Source: Pseudomonas putida (GTDB lineage: Bacteria; Pseudomonadota; Gammaproteobacteria; Pseudomonadales; Pseudomonadaceae). Taken from it: 64,000 nt of DNA. This document shows positions 53,587 to 63,185 of the stretch, in pieces; the first letter of the stretch is position 1, and the number at the start of each line of letters is the position of its first letter. The stretch is from contig NZ_JANHLK010000023.1 of NCBI RefSeq assembly GCF_028682635.1, positions 1 through 64,000 of the forward strand, read 5' to 3'. A program made the translations under genes and the position numbers. The notes beneath the pieces are model-generated. The model worked only from the letters and a program-made list of their open reading frames with translations, was not told where the DNA came from and did no database searches.

Positions 53587-53608
53587 CGGGTTTTGTATAC
53601 AAAACCCG
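53587..53608. promoter_or_regulatory. Perfect 22-bp palindrome, operator-like
   Basis: CGGG-TTTTGTATACAAAA-CCCG with no loop, centred between 53597 and 53598. The TTGTATACAA core is typical of operators for GntR-family (FCD type) repressors. It lies upstream of the membrane protein gene on the minus strand. Within the 330-base gap 53524-53853 the only other features are a REP pair and a terminator. Confidence 0.45.
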
Positions 53609-53647
53609 GCATTCGATGCGAGGCGCCAATGAGGGCGACATATACCT

Positions 53648-53748
53648 TGTAGGAGCGAGCTTGCTCGCGAAGGTCGTCAACGATTACGTGGAAGTTCTGA
53701 CACCCCGCAGCGTTTTCAGATTTTTTCGCGAGCAAGCTCGCTCCTACA
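53648..53748. repeat. REP pair with GGAGCGAGCTTGCTCGCG arms
   Basis: TGTAGGAGCGAGCTTGCTCG at 53648 and its complement ending at 53748, about 50 bases apart. This GCGAGCTTGCTCGC form differs from the window's other REP families. Confidence 0.85.
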
Positions 53749-53756
53749 GGGACCAA

Positions 53757-53792
53757 AAAAAAGAACCCGGTACGACGTGAGTCGTACCGGGT
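53757..53792 (-). terminator. Terminator of the ato operon
   Basis: ACCCGGTACGAC (53765-53776) pairs with GTCGTACCGGGT (53781-53792) around GTGA; on the minus strand the hairpin is followed by TTCTTTTTTTT. It ends transcripts of the acetoacetate operon. Confidence 0.85.
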
Positions 53793-53853
53793 GTTTTGCC
53801 AGGCGGTCGTGGATCTTCGTGGGTCCCCGCGCCGTCTGTTAAACGCTGTTGGC

Positions 53854-55035
<1,182 letters not shown>

Positions 55036-55046
55036 GGAATGATTCC

Positions 55047-55712
55047 TCACTGGTCGGCGAACTGCATTTCTGGAACGTGGTCCGGCACGATCAGTTTACC
55101 AGCGGTTTTGGCGACGATTTCCTCGACGCTGACACCCGGTGCACGCTCTTTCAAAATGAACGCACCGTTTTCGATTTCCAGGTAAGCCAGGTCGGTCAGT
55201 ACGCGCTTGATGCAACCGGCACCGGTCAGCGGCAGGCTGCAGTGGTCCAGCAGCTTGGACTCACCGTCCTTGGAGGCGTGGGTCATGATGACGATGATGT
55301 TGTCTGCGCCAGCCACCAGGTCCATGGCGCCGCCCATGCCCTTGACCAGTTTGCCGGGGATCATCCACGAGGCGATGTTGCCTTGCACGTCGACTTCAAA
55401 GGCGCCCAGCACGGTGAGGTCGACATGGCCACCGCGGATCATCGCGAAGGACTCGGCCGAGGAAAAGATCGACGCGCCGGTACGAGCGGTCACGGTCTGT
55501 TTGCCGGCGTTGATCATGTCGGCATCGATGGTTTCTTCGGTCGGGAACGGACCCATGCCCAGCAGGCCGTTTTCCGACTGCAGCATGACTTCCATGCCTT
55601 CGGGAATGTAGTTGGCGACCAGGGTCGGAATGCCGATGCCCAGGTTCACGTAGAAGCCGTCCTGCATTTCGCGGGCGACGCGTTGAGCCATTTGTTCGCG
55701 GGAAAGTGCCAT
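55047..55712 (-). CDS. atoA: 3-oxoacid/acetoacetate CoA-transferase subunit B
   Basis: 221 residues. The catalytic Glu is in LQSENGLLGMGPFP; GFYVNLGIGIPTLVANYIPE and DLVAGADNIIVIMTHASKDG are typical of subunit B (AtoA/ScoB). With subunit A it moves CoA from succinyl-CoA or acetyl-CoA to acetoacetate. It lies 36 bases after subunit A. Confidence 0.92.
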   Translation of the reverse strand: MALSREQMAQRVAREMQDGFYVNLGIGIPTLVANYIPEGMEVMLQSENGLLGMGPFPTEETIDADMINAGKQTVTARTGASIFSSAESFAMIRGGHVDLTVLGAFEVDVQGNIASWMIPGKLVKGMGGAMDLVAGADNIIVIMTHASKDGESKLLDHCSLPLTGAGCIKRVLTDLAYLEIENGAFILKERAPGVSVEEIVAKTAGKLIVPDHVPEMQFADQ

Positions 55713-55748
55713 TGTTGTTATTCCTTCATTCGGTCCGGGGGCAGGGGA

Positions 55749-56447
55749 TCACTTGCGTACGGTGCGCTGTTCGATGCGCTTCTCGAACGTGCCGCAGATG
55801 ATCCGGTCGACGTAGATGCCAGGGGTGTGGATCTGCGCCGGGTCCAGCTCGCCGGGTTCGACGATTTCTTCGACTTCGACCACGGTGATCTTGCCGGCGG
55901 TGGCGGCCAGCGGGTTGAAGTTCTGGGCGGTGTGGCGATAGATCACGTTACCGAAATGGTCGGCTTTCCAGCCTTTGACGATGGCGAAGTCGCCGGTGAT
56001 GGATTCTTCCATCAGGTACTTGCGGCCATGGAATTCGCGCACTTCCTTGCCATCGGCAACCGGGGTGCCAACGCCGGTGGCGGTGAAGAAGGCCGGGATG
56101 CCGGCGCCGCCTGCGCGCATTTTTTCGGCGAGGGTGCCTTGCGGAGTCAGCACGACTTCGATTTCGCCCTTGAGCAGTTGCTCTTCGAACAGCTTGTTTT
56201 CGCCGACGTAGGAGGCCACCACTTTGCTGATCTGGCGGTCGGTCAGCAGAACGCCGAGGCCGAAACCGTCGACGCCGCAGTTGTTGGAAACCACGGTGAG
56301 GTCGCGGGTGCCCTTGCGCTTGATCTCGTTGATCAGGTTTTCCGGGATACCGCACAGGCCGAAGCCGCCAGCGATCACGGTCATGCCGTCTTCAAGACCG
56401 GCCAGGGCTTCCTCGTAGGAACTCACGCGCTTGTCGAAACCTGCCAT
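55749..56447 (-). CDS. atoD: 3-oxoacid/acetoacetate CoA-transferase subunit A
   Basis: 232 residues. GGFGLCGIPENLINEIKRKG and SNNCGVDGFGLGVLL are signatures of subunit A (AtoD/ScoA). GAGGTGCAT before ATG 56447 sets the start; the longer frame from 56561 covers the divergent promoter. First gene of the operon; a LysR gene starts 176 bases away on the other strand. Confidence 0.92.
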   Translation of the reverse strand: MAGFDKRVSSYEEALAGLEDGMTVIAGGFGLCGIPENLINEIKRKGTRDLTVVSNNCGVDGFGLGVLLTDRQISKVVASYVGENKLFEEQLLKGEIEVVLTPQGTLAEKMRAGGAGIPAFFTATGVGTPVADGKEVREFHGRKYLMEESITGDFAIVKGWKADHFGNVIYRHTAQNFNPLAATAGKITVVEVEEIVEPGELDPAQIHTPGIYVDRIICGTFEKRIEQRTVRK

Positions 56448-56622
56448 ATGCACCTCTTTTATTCTTTGTGGGCGGCTGGCTAGCCGAATGGGATTGAGTG
56501 TCGCCGCACGAGATTCATTTGTTAAGTTGTTTTTTTGGCTTGATTGATTGATAAAGCTCATTAAACCGCTGCTTCAATCTTGCCGCTTGAAGCTTGCAGC
56601 TTACAACTGGAGCAAAGCGACC

Positions 56623-57525
56623 ATGACCATCAAGCAGATCCGCGCCTTCCTGGCCGTGGCCCAGAGCCTGAGTTTCGCGGTGGCCTGCGAGCGCCTGCAC
56701 CTGTCGCAATCGGCCCTGAGCCTGACCATCAAGGCCCTGGAAGAAAGCCTGGGCGGGCGCCTGTTCACTCGCAACACACGTAATGTGGCGTTGACCGCCG
56801 AAGGCGAAGCCCTGGTGCCGCTGGCGCGCCGCCTGATCGCCGATTGGGACAATGCCGAGGATGATCTGCGCCAGCGTTTCACCCTGCAGCGCGGGCGCGT
56901 GACCCTGGCGGCCATGCCATCGTTCGCCGGCAACCTGCTGCCGCCGATCCTCAAGACCTTCCGCGCGCGGTATCCAAAAGTCAACGTCACGGTCAACGAC
57001 GTGATCAACGAGCAAGTGCTGGAAATGGTCCGTGACCGCCAGGTGGAACTGGGCGTGGCGTTCGAGCCGACCCAGAGCTCGTCGCTGCAATTCACGCCGT
57101 TGTACATCGATCGCTTCGTGGCGGTGGTGCCCGCTGATTCGCCGTTGGTCGAACTGGAGGTAGTCGACTGGCCGACCTTGCTCAAGGAACCGTTCATCAC
57201 CTTGCAGCGACCGTCGACGGTGCGAGTGATGCTGGAGGAACACTTGCAGGCCCGGGGCATGAAGTTGCCGGTGGAGTTCGAAAGCCATCAACTGGCGACG
57301 GTGGGGCGGATGGTTGCCAGCGGGCTGGGCGTAAGCGCCGTTCCGGCACTGTGCGCCGGGCAGATGCGTGAACTGGGGGCGCGCTGCATCACCTTGCGTG
57401 ATCCGGTGGTGGAGCGGGCGCTTGGGGTACTGACGTTGCCGGGCGGGGAGTTGTCGGCGGCGGCGCAGGCGTTGTTTGATGTGCTCAAAGAAGAAAACCT
57501 CGGCGAGCGAGTTTTCATGAGCTGA
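56623..57525 (+). CDS. LysR-family regulator, divergent from the ato operon
   Basis: 300 residues: MTIKQIRAFLAVAQSLSFA and the helix-turn-helix ACERLHLSQSALSLTIKALE, then an effector domain (TLAAMPSFAGNLLPPILKTF). It probably controls the atoDAB genes, since a LysR gene divergent from its target operon is the rule in the family. GGAG stands before ATG 56623. Confidence 0.88.
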   Translation: MTIKQIRAFLAVAQSLSFAVACERLHLSQSALSLTIKALEESLGGRLFTRNTRNVALTAEGEALVPLARRLIADWDNAEDDLRQRFTLQRGRVTLAAMPSFAGNLLPPILKTFRARYPKVNVTVNDVINEQVLEMVRDRQVELGVAFEPTQSSSLQFTPLYIDRFVAVVPADSPLVELEVVDWPTLLKEPFITLQRPSTVRVMLEEHLQARGMKLPVEFESHQLATVGRMVASGLGVSAVPALCAGQMRELGARCITLRDPVVERALGVLTLPGGELSAAAQALFDVLKEENLGERVFMS

Positions 57526-57539
57526 TCTCAAGTCCCCCC

Positions 57540-57630
57540 TGTGGGAGCCAGCCTGCTGGCGATGGCGGTGTATCAGGCGCGGGAGATGTTGAATGTGTCG
57601 GCCTCATCGCCAGCAGGCTGGCTCCCACAG
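57540..57630. repeat. REP pair with GGGAGCCAGCCTGCTGGCGA arms
   Basis: Two inverted arms about 40 bases apart between two convergent genes. Confidence 0.85.
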
Positions 57631-57645
57631 AGGGATTGGGTTGTG

Positions 57646-58488
57646 TCAGGTGTTCAGGCGCTGTGCCAATAATGGCAATAGCTGTTCGCAGGACATTTCT
57701 ATCTTCAAATCCAGGATTTCATCCGCCCGGGTCTTGCCCAGGTTGATCGCCAGCAGCGGCTTGCCCTGATCCACCACCGCCCGGCACAGGCGAAACGCCG
57801 AGTACGCCATCAACGACGAGCCGACCACCAGCAACCCGGCCGCCTTTTCCACCGTGGCCATCGCTTTCGCCGCGGTGGCTTGTGCGACGTTCTCACCAAA
57901 GAACACCACGTCCGGTTTCATCCTCTCACCCGCGCAATGCGGGCAACGCGGGACCTGGAAGCGTGCTTCGAAGGCTGCATCCAGCAGGGTATCGCCGTCC
58001 GGGGCCTGCACCGCGTCGACGCCGGCCAAATATGGGTTTTGCGTTTCCATCAATTGCTGGATCGAATCGCGCTCACTGCGTTTTCCGCAGTCCAGGCACA
58101 GCACCCGGTGCAGGCTGCCATGCAGTTCGATCACGTCATGACTGCCGGCCTGGTCGTGCAGGGTATCGACGTTCTGGGTGATCAAGCCGCTGATCCACCG
58201 GGTGCTCTGCAAGCGGGCGAGGGTGTCGTGGGCCACGTTCGGTTGTGCCTGACGCACCCGCGGCCAGCCCAGCATCGCTCGCGCCCAGTAACGCCGCCGG
58301 GATTCGGGCGCCGAGAGAAATTCCTGGTACATCATCGGCTGGCGGCCGCGCCGCACGCCCTGGTTGTCGCGATAGTCGGGAATGCCCGACGGCGTGCTGA
58401 TGCCGGCGCCGGTCAGGACCGCGAACGGCTCGTCGGCCATCAGGTGCTGGAGGCGATCGAGTTGTTCGTGGATCTGGTGGTCGAGCAT
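57646..58488 (-). CDS. NAD-dependent protein deacylase, sirtuin (SIR2) family
   Basis: 280 residues. NAD-binding LTGAGISTPSGIPDYRD, TQNVDTLHDQAG with the substrate-side His in IELHGSLHRV, a Cys4 zinc site (CLDCGK and CPHCAG) and GSSLMAYSAFRL. It removes acyl groups from lysine with NAD. The start at 58488 follows GGAG; the frame extends upstream into a REP element and is not coding there. Confidence 0.9.
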   Translation of the reverse strand: MLDHQIHEQLDRLQHLMADEPFAVLTGAGISTPSGIPDYRDNQGVRRGRQPMMYQEFLSAPESRRRYWARAMLGWPRVRQAQPNVAHDTLARLQSTRWISGLITQNVDTLHDQAGSHDVIELHGSLHRVLCLDCGKRSERDSIQQLMETQNPYLAGVDAVQAPDGDTLLDAAFEARFQVPRCPHCAGERMKPDVVFFGENVAQATAAKAMATVEKAAGLLVVGSSLMAYSAFRLCRAVVDQGKPLLAINLGKTRADEILDLKIEMSCEQLLPLLAQRLNT

Positions 58489-58520
58489 CTTCAACACTCC
58501 GGGGGCCACGGACGAACGCA

Positions 58521-58605
58521 TGTAGGAGCTGCCGCAGGCTGCGATCTTTTGATCTTGCTTTTTAACATCAAAATCAAAAGATCGCAGCCTGCGGCAGCTC
58601 CTACA
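58521..58605. repeat. REP-type inverted repeat with GATCTTTTGATCTTGC arms
   Basis: Third copy of the element at 12655-12738 and 48464-48550, between the methyltransferase stop and the sirtuin start on the same strand. Confidence 0.85.
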
Positions 58606-58618
58606 GGGTGCGGGCGGG

Positions 58619-59665
58619 TTACTTGCGTGCTTCAAGGATCAGGTTGAACGGCGTTTCCGTGGCCCGGCGGAAACTCGAGAACCCGGCCTCGCTGAACACC
58701 TTGCGCAATCGCGCCTCGCCTGCCTGGGCGCCGAGGCCGAGGCCGACTTCCTGGGACAGCGAGTTGGGCGTGCAGATGAAGGTCGAGGCGGCGTAGAACA
58801 GCCGGCCGACCGGGGTGATGTTGTCGTCCAGCGAGTCGTTGGCGAAAGGTTCCACCAGCAATACCGTGCCGTCCGGCTTCAACGACTCGTAGGCGTGTTT
58901 GGCCGCGCCCACCGGGTCGCCCATGTCGTGCAGGCAGTCGAAATAGCAGACCAGGTCATAGTCGTCGCCGGGGTAGTTCTTGGCCGTGCCCTGGAAGAAC
59001 TGCGCGCGGCTGGACACGCCACCTTCTTCGGCGCGCTGGGTGGCGACCGTGACGGACGGCGCGTGGTAGTCGAAGCCGACGAACCGCGAGTTCGGGTACG
59101 CCTGGGCCATGATCACCGTCGACGCGCCATGGCCGCAGCCGATGTCGGCGACCTTGGCGCCTTCCTCCAGCTTGGCCACCACGCCGTCCAGGGCCGGCAA
59201 CCATTCGGCGATCAGGTGCGCCTTGTAGCCGGGCCGGAAGAAGCGTTCGGTGCCGCTGAACATGCACGGATGGTGATCGCCCCACGCCAGGGCGCCGTCG
59301 CCGCGCATGGCCTTGACCAGTTTGTCCTTGTCATGGAAAAACGATGCAACCACACCGATGCCACCGGCGATGTAGACCGGAGAGTCTTCGATGGCCAGCG
59401 CCAGGGCTTGCTCTTCGGGCAGGCGGAACTGGCCGTCGCGGTGTTCCATGTAGCCGGAGGCGGCGTGGGCGCTCAGCCATTCGCGCACCAGGCGGGGGTT
59501 GCAGCCGGTCTTGTCGGCGAGCGCTTGGGGGCTGATCGGCTGGCTGTCGGCCATGGCCCGGTACAGGCCGAGTTCTTCGCCGAGGATGACGTTGGCCAGC
59601 ATCGCCGCGCCGCCCATGTCGCCCACCAGTTTGCCCATGAAATCGTTGAGTCTGGCCTCGTCCAT
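58619..59665 (-). CDS. Class I SAM-dependent methyltransferase
   Basis: 348 residues. An N-terminal winged-helix-like region (LADKTGCNPRLVREWLSAHA) is followed by the Rossmann domain with VADIGCGHGASTVIMAQAYP (motif I) and CYFDCLHDMGDPVGAAKHAY (motif IV). The order resembles small-molecule or O-methyltransferase-like proteins of unknown substrate. AAGGAG nine bases upstream chooses ATG 59665. Confidence 0.83.
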   Translation of the reverse strand: MDEARLNDFMGKLVGDMGGAAMLANVILGEELGLYRAMADSQPISPQALADKTGCNPRLVREWLSAHAASGYMEHRDGQFRLPEEQALALAIEDSPVYIAGGIGVVASFFHDKDKLVKAMRGDGALAWGDHHPCMFSGTERFFRPGYKAHLIAEWLPALDGVVAKLEEGAKVADIGCGHGASTVIMAQAYPNSRFVGFDYHAPSVTVATQRAEEGGVSSRAQFFQGTAKNYPGDDYDLVCYFDCLHDMGDPVGAAKHAYESLKPDGTVLLVEPFANDSLDDNITPVGRLFYAASTFICTPNSLSQEVGLGLGAQAGEARLRKVFSEAGFSSFRRATETPFNLILEARK

Positions 59666-59832
59666 CACGTGTGCTCCTTTGCAAGGATCACGGTCCGGAG
59701 GCTTTGTCTGTCCGGGCGGTGGTCGTGGGAATGAACAGGACGCTGAGCAGCTCCTGTGTGCATTAAGTTTAGTTTGCATACCGTGCAGAGTGGCCTGGAG
59801 CGACGAAAGTCCCCTGACCGATACCGACCCCC

Positions 59833-59922
59833 TGTGGGAGCGGGCTTGCTCGCGATAGCGGTGTGTCAGTCTACAAATAGGCTGGATCTGCCGGCCTCTT
59901 CGCTGGCAAGCCAGCTCCTACA
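59833..59922. repeat. Mixed REP pair
   Basis: The left arm TGTGGGAGCGGGCTTGCTCG belongs to one REP family and the right arm TTCGCTGGCAAGCCAGCTCC to another, so it is a chimera. The gap 59666-60081 otherwise holds the four-box promoter region described next. Confidence 0.8.
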
Positions 59923-59949
59923 GGGGTATTGGTCAGCAGTGCCTGTGTG

Positions 59950-60028
59950 TGTATCCCACTGTATCTAACTGGCCCCTCGATACAGTCCCGCTCTATTGCT
60001 GGTTATTGCCGAACACAGACCAGATACA
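59950..60028 (+). promoter_or_regulatory. Four-box regulatory region of the formamidase gene
   Basis: TGTATC at 59950 and 59960, GATACA at 59979 and 60023, followed by ACTGTGA at 60041. The same order and spacing (4, 13, then 38 versus 37 bases, then 12) recurs before the DUF692 gene. Direct plus inverted copies of one hexamer suit a MocR/GabR or other GntR-type activator. Confidence 0.65.
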
Positions 60029-60081
60029 AACCTGCGCTGAACTGTGAGGACTATTCGCGCCTGACACCGTAGAGGATCACC

Positions 60082-61416
60082 ATGACAACGCTTGTGCCTC
60101 AACCCACTCTCAACGCCACGCCGGTCAATCGCCTGCGGGTCGATCGCTACACCAACGGCATCATCGGCCCGAGCCAGCCGATGCTCGGCCCGCTGGCCGA
60201 CGGCGGCACGCTGATCACCGGGACGCCGCCAGGTTGCTGGGGGCCGATGATCACGCCAGCTTTCGAGGGCGGCCATGAAGTGACGCAGCCGGTGGCCATC
60301 GCCGGGGCGCAGATCGGCGATGCCGTGGCGATCACCATCAAAAGCATGCGGGTCACGTCGCTGGCCACTTCGTCCGGGGTCATGAGCTTCGTCGAGGGGC
60401 GCTACAACGGCGATCCGTTCGTCGCCAAATTCTGCTCCAAGTGCGGCACCGAGCATCCGGCCAGCCATGTCGAAGGCATTGGCGAGGACGCGATCCGCTG
60501 TAACCACTGCGGCGCCGAGGTCAGCGCCTTTCGCTTCAGCCACGGCTATGTGATTGTGTTCGACGCGCAGAATCAGGTCAGCCTGACGGTCAACCAGGAC
60601 ATCGCCAATCAACTGGCCGGCAAGGCCTCCGAGATGTCGGCGCTGCCGGAGTTCGCCGCGCAGCATTCGATCCTGTCCCTGGCCCGCGCCGACATCCCCG
60701 GCGTCGCCGCGCACATGCGCCCGTTCCTCGGCAACATCGGCACCCTGCCGTCCCGGGATATTCCCGACTCGCACAACTGCGCCGACTTCGGCCAGTACCT
60801 GATCAACGCCCCGCACCGTTTCGGCATGAGCCGCGAGGAGTTGCACGCGGCCAAGACCGACGGCCACATGGACACCAATTCGATCCGCGAAGGCTGTGTG
60901 CTGATCTGCCCGGTGAAAGTGCCGGGGGCCGGGGTGTACATGGGTGACATGCATGCGCAGCAAGGCAACGGCGAGATCGCCGGCCACGCCACCGATTGCT
61001 CCGGGGAAACCGAGGTGGTGGTGCAAGTGGTGAAAAACCTGACGCTGGAAGGGCCGATCCTCCTGCAAAACCTCGATGACCTGCCACCGATGGCGCGGCC
61101 GATGAATGCCGGGCAGCGCGCGAAAGTCCGTGAGCTGGGCGAGCGTTGGGGGCAACACGAGATCGAACAGAGCGGCCCGATCACCTTCATCGGCAGCGGC
61201 GAGAACCTCAACCTGGCGGTGGAGAACGGCTTGACCCGCGCCGCCGCGGTCACCGGCCTGCCCTATGACGGAGTGCTCAATCGCGCCACCATCACCGGCT
61301 CCATCGACATCAGTCGCCTGCCCGGTACCGTGCGCGTGACCTTCCTGTGCCCGATGGACGTGCTCGACTCCATGGGCATCGGTGATCTGGTGCGCGAGAA
61401 ATACGACCTGGCGTAA
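60082..61416 (+). CDS. Acetamidase/formamidase family protein with zinc-ribbon insert
   Basis: 444 residues of the FmdA/AmdA family, which hydrolyses short amides to ammonia and acid. Family marks are GPMITPAFEGGHEV, the GDMHAQQGNGEIAGHATDCS segment and TDGHMDTNSIREG. Unusually it carries two CxxC pairs around residues 133-153 (CSKCGTEHP and CNHCGAEV), a zinc-ribbon-like insert I do not expect in ordinary formamidases. GAGGATCACC precedes the ATG. It shares promoter boxes with the DUF692 gene that follows 143 bases later on the same strand. Confidence 0.8.
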   Translation: MTTLVPQPTLNATPVNRLRVDRYTNGIIGPSQPMLGPLADGGTLITGTPPGCWGPMITPAFEGGHEVTQPVAIAGAQIGDAVAITIKSMRVTSLATSSGVMSFVEGRYNGDPFVAKFCSKCGTEHPASHVEGIGEDAIRCNHCGAEVSAFRFSHGYVIVFDAQNQVSLTVNQDIANQLAGKASEMSALPEFAAQHSILSLARADIPGVAAHMRPFLGNIGTLPSRDIPDSHNCADFGQYLINAPHRFGMSREELHAAKTDGHMDTNSIREGCVLICPVKVPGAGVYMGDMHAQQGNGEIAGHATDCSGETEVVVQVVKNLTLEGPILLQNLDDLPPMARPMNAGQRAKVRELGERWGQHEIEQSGPITFIGSGENLNLAVENGLTRAAAVTGLPYDGVLNRATITGSIDISRLPGTVRVTFLCPMDVLDSMGIGDLVREKYDLA

Positions 61417-61432
61417 AGCCGGGCAGCGGGTC

Positions 61433-61510
61433 TGTATCAGAGTGTATACAGACCCACTGCCGATACACGCTTTGCGGTTTTCTGTCAGCACGCCACACAG
61501 ACCCGATACA
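61433..61510 (+). promoter_or_regulatory. Four-box regulatory region of the DUF692-DUF2063 operon
   Basis: TGTATC at 61433, TGTATA at 61443, GATACA at 61462 and 61505, then ACTGTGA at 61523; the layout copies that at 59950-60047. The boxes lie directly after the formamidase stop codon, so the operon has its own control. Confidence 0.65.
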
Positions 61511-61559
61511 TCCCTTCGATTAACTGTGATGACGTTCTGACAACCTTGGAATCGACATC

Positions 61560-62399
61560 ATGCATACCTCCATCACATCAACCAGGGCCAGCGCCGGGCT
61601 CGGCCTGCGTCGCGGCTTGATCAAGGACCTGCTGGCCGCCCCGGCCGGCCATTTCGACTTTCTCGAAGTCGCACCGGAGAACTGGATCGGCATCGGCGGC
61701 GCCCACGGCGCGGCGCTGCGGACCCTGGCCGAGCGCTATCCGTTGTCCTGTCATGGCTTGTCCCTGTCCCTGGGCGGCCCCTCGCCACTGGACGTCGAAT
61801 TCCTGCGGGAGGTGCGGGTCTTCCTCGATCACCACCAGGTGCCCCTGTACAGCGAGCACCTCAGTTACTGCAGCGATGACGGCCACCTGTATGACCTGTT
61901 GCCATTGCCCTTCACCGAAGAAGCAGTGCATCACGTCGCCGCGCGCATCCGCCAGGCCCAGGACATTCTCGGCCGTCGCCTGGCGGTGGAAAACGTCTCT
62001 TACTACGCCGCCCCGCAGCAGGACATGGACGAGGTGACGTTCACCAACGCCGTGCTGCGCGAAGCCGATTGCGACCTGTTGCTGGACGTCAACAACGTGT
62101 ACGTCAACTCGATCAACCACGGGTTCGATCCGCGTACCTTCCTGGCCGGGATCGACGCGAACCGGGTGGTGGCCATGCACATCGCCGGGCACTTCGATGA
62201 GTCCGATACCCTGAAAATCGACACCCATGGCGCCTCGGTCAAACCCGCGGTTTGGTCGCTGCTGGCCGACGCCTACGGCCGATTCGGCGCGCAACCGACC
62301 TTGCTGGAAAGGGATTTCAACTTTCCGGCGTTTTCCGAGCTGGTTGTCGAGTTGCAGACCATTCGCCGCTTGCAAACCGAGGAGGTGAACCGTGGCTAA
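61560..62399 (+). CDS. DUF692 (UPF0276) protein, MbnB/BufB-like
   Basis: 279 residues forming a TIM barrel of the DUF692 family. Expected metal-site segments are all present: FLEVAPENW, SCHGLSLSLGG, YSEHLSYC, VENVSYY, LLLDVNNVYVN, MHIAGH, DTHG and ERD. Relatives are multinuclear iron enzymes that oxidise Cys or Asn in precursor peptides (MbnB for methanobactin, BufB for bufferins). Usually a small Cys-containing precursor gene stands upstream; none is found in the 143 bases here. The gene overlaps the DUF2063 gene by eight bases. Confidence 0.88.
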   Translation: MHTSITSTRASAGLGLRRGLIKDLLAAPAGHFDFLEVAPENWIGIGGAHGAALRTLAERYPLSCHGLSLSLGGPSPLDVEFLREVRVFLDHHQVPLYSEHLSYCSDDGHLYDLLPLPFTEEAVHHVAARIRQAQDILGRRLAVENVSYYAAPQQDMDEVTFTNAVLREADCDLLLDVNNVYVNSINHGFDPRTFLAGIDANRVVAMHIAGHFDESDTLKIDTHGASVKPAVWSLLADAYGRFGAQPTLLERDFNFPAFSELVVELQTIRRLQTEEVNRG

Positions 62400-63141
62400 G
62401 CGCACGCTGCACGACCAGCAAAACAGCATGGGCCTGTACTTGCGCGATCCCGAGCGCTACGCGCCGCCGGCGGAAATGGACCCGGCGCGGGCCGAGGTAT
62501 ATCGCGACCTGGTGTTCGCCAACCTGTCGTCGTTGATCAGCGGCACCTTTCCGGTACTGGTGAAGATTCTCGGGGATGAGCACTGGCGGATATTGGTGCG
62601 AATCTTCCTTCGCGACTACCGCGCCCATACTCCGAAATTCGGTGAAATCGCCGAGGAGTTTCTCGAGTTTCTGGCTTCCGAGCCTGAGGCGTTGATCGAT
62701 GGGCCCTGGCCGCCGTTCATGGTCGAGCTGGCGCATTACGAATGGGTGGAAATGGCCCTGCAACAATCCGAGGCCGAGCCTTTGTCCGGCGGCGATGCCG
62801 ATGGCTTGCTGGATCGACCTTTACAGGTTTCGCCATTGGCCTGGCCCTTGGCGTATGCCTGGCCAGTGCAACTGGTCGGGCCGGATTATCAGCCTGATAC
62901 ACCGCCGGATCAGCCGACGCTGTTGCTGGTGCGCCGGGACCTGGATTTCAGCGTGAAGTTTTCCGAGTTGAGCCCGTTGGCGTTTCGTTTGTTGCAGCGC
63001 ATCGAGGAATTTCCCGGGCAGACCGGACGTGCACATCTGCAGGGGTTGGCGGCGGAGGCGGGGATGACGGAGTCTGTGGAGTTTATTGAAAGCGGTCTGG
63101 GGTTGTTGCGGCAGATGCAGGAGGAGGGCGTCATTGCTTGA
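62392..63141 (+). CDS. DUF2063 protein, BufC-like partner
   Basis: 249 residues. The N-terminal 90 residues (LHDQQNSMGLYLRDPERYAP and following) match the DUF2063 domain, once called DNA-binding, which in bufferin operons forms the partner of the DUF692 enzyme and recognises the peptide. The C-terminal half is a second mixed alpha/beta part (LLLVRRDLDFSVKFSELSP). GTG start with GAGGAGG seven bases upstream, inside the DUF692 gene. A DoxX-type gene often follows in such operons but is absent. Confidence 0.85.
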   Translation: MAKRTLHDQQNSMGLYLRDPERYAPPAEMDPARAEVYRDLVFANLSSLISGTFPVLVKILGDEHWRILVRIFLRDYRAHTPKFGEIAEEFLEFLASEPEALIDGPWPPFMVELAHYEWVEMALQQSEAEPLSGGDADGLLDRPLQVSPLAWPLAYAWPVQLVGPDYQPDTPPDQPTLLLVRRDLDFSVKFSELSPLAFRLLQRIEEFPGQTGRAHLQGLAAEAGMTESVEFIESGLGLLRQMQEEGVIA

Positions 63142-63149
63142 ACGAACAT

Positions 63150-63179
63150 GGATCGTTCCCACATGCGTGGGAACGATCA
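63150..63179. terminator. Hairpin between convergent genes
   Basis: GATCGTTCCCA pairs with TGGGAACGATC around CATGCG. It is a common intergenic element in Pseudomonas and may serve as terminator for either side, although it has no T tract. Confidence 0.5.
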
Positions 63180-63185
63180 ACAGTA

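Noticed and set aside
57882..58647. Plus-strand frames over the sirtuin gene
   Set aside because: Antisense of a clear SIR2 protein with zinc and NAD motifs.
59965..61491. Minus-strand frame of 508 codons over the formamidase gene
   Set aside because: No family features; the plus strand encodes an FmdA-like enzyme with ribosome-binding site and regulated promoter.
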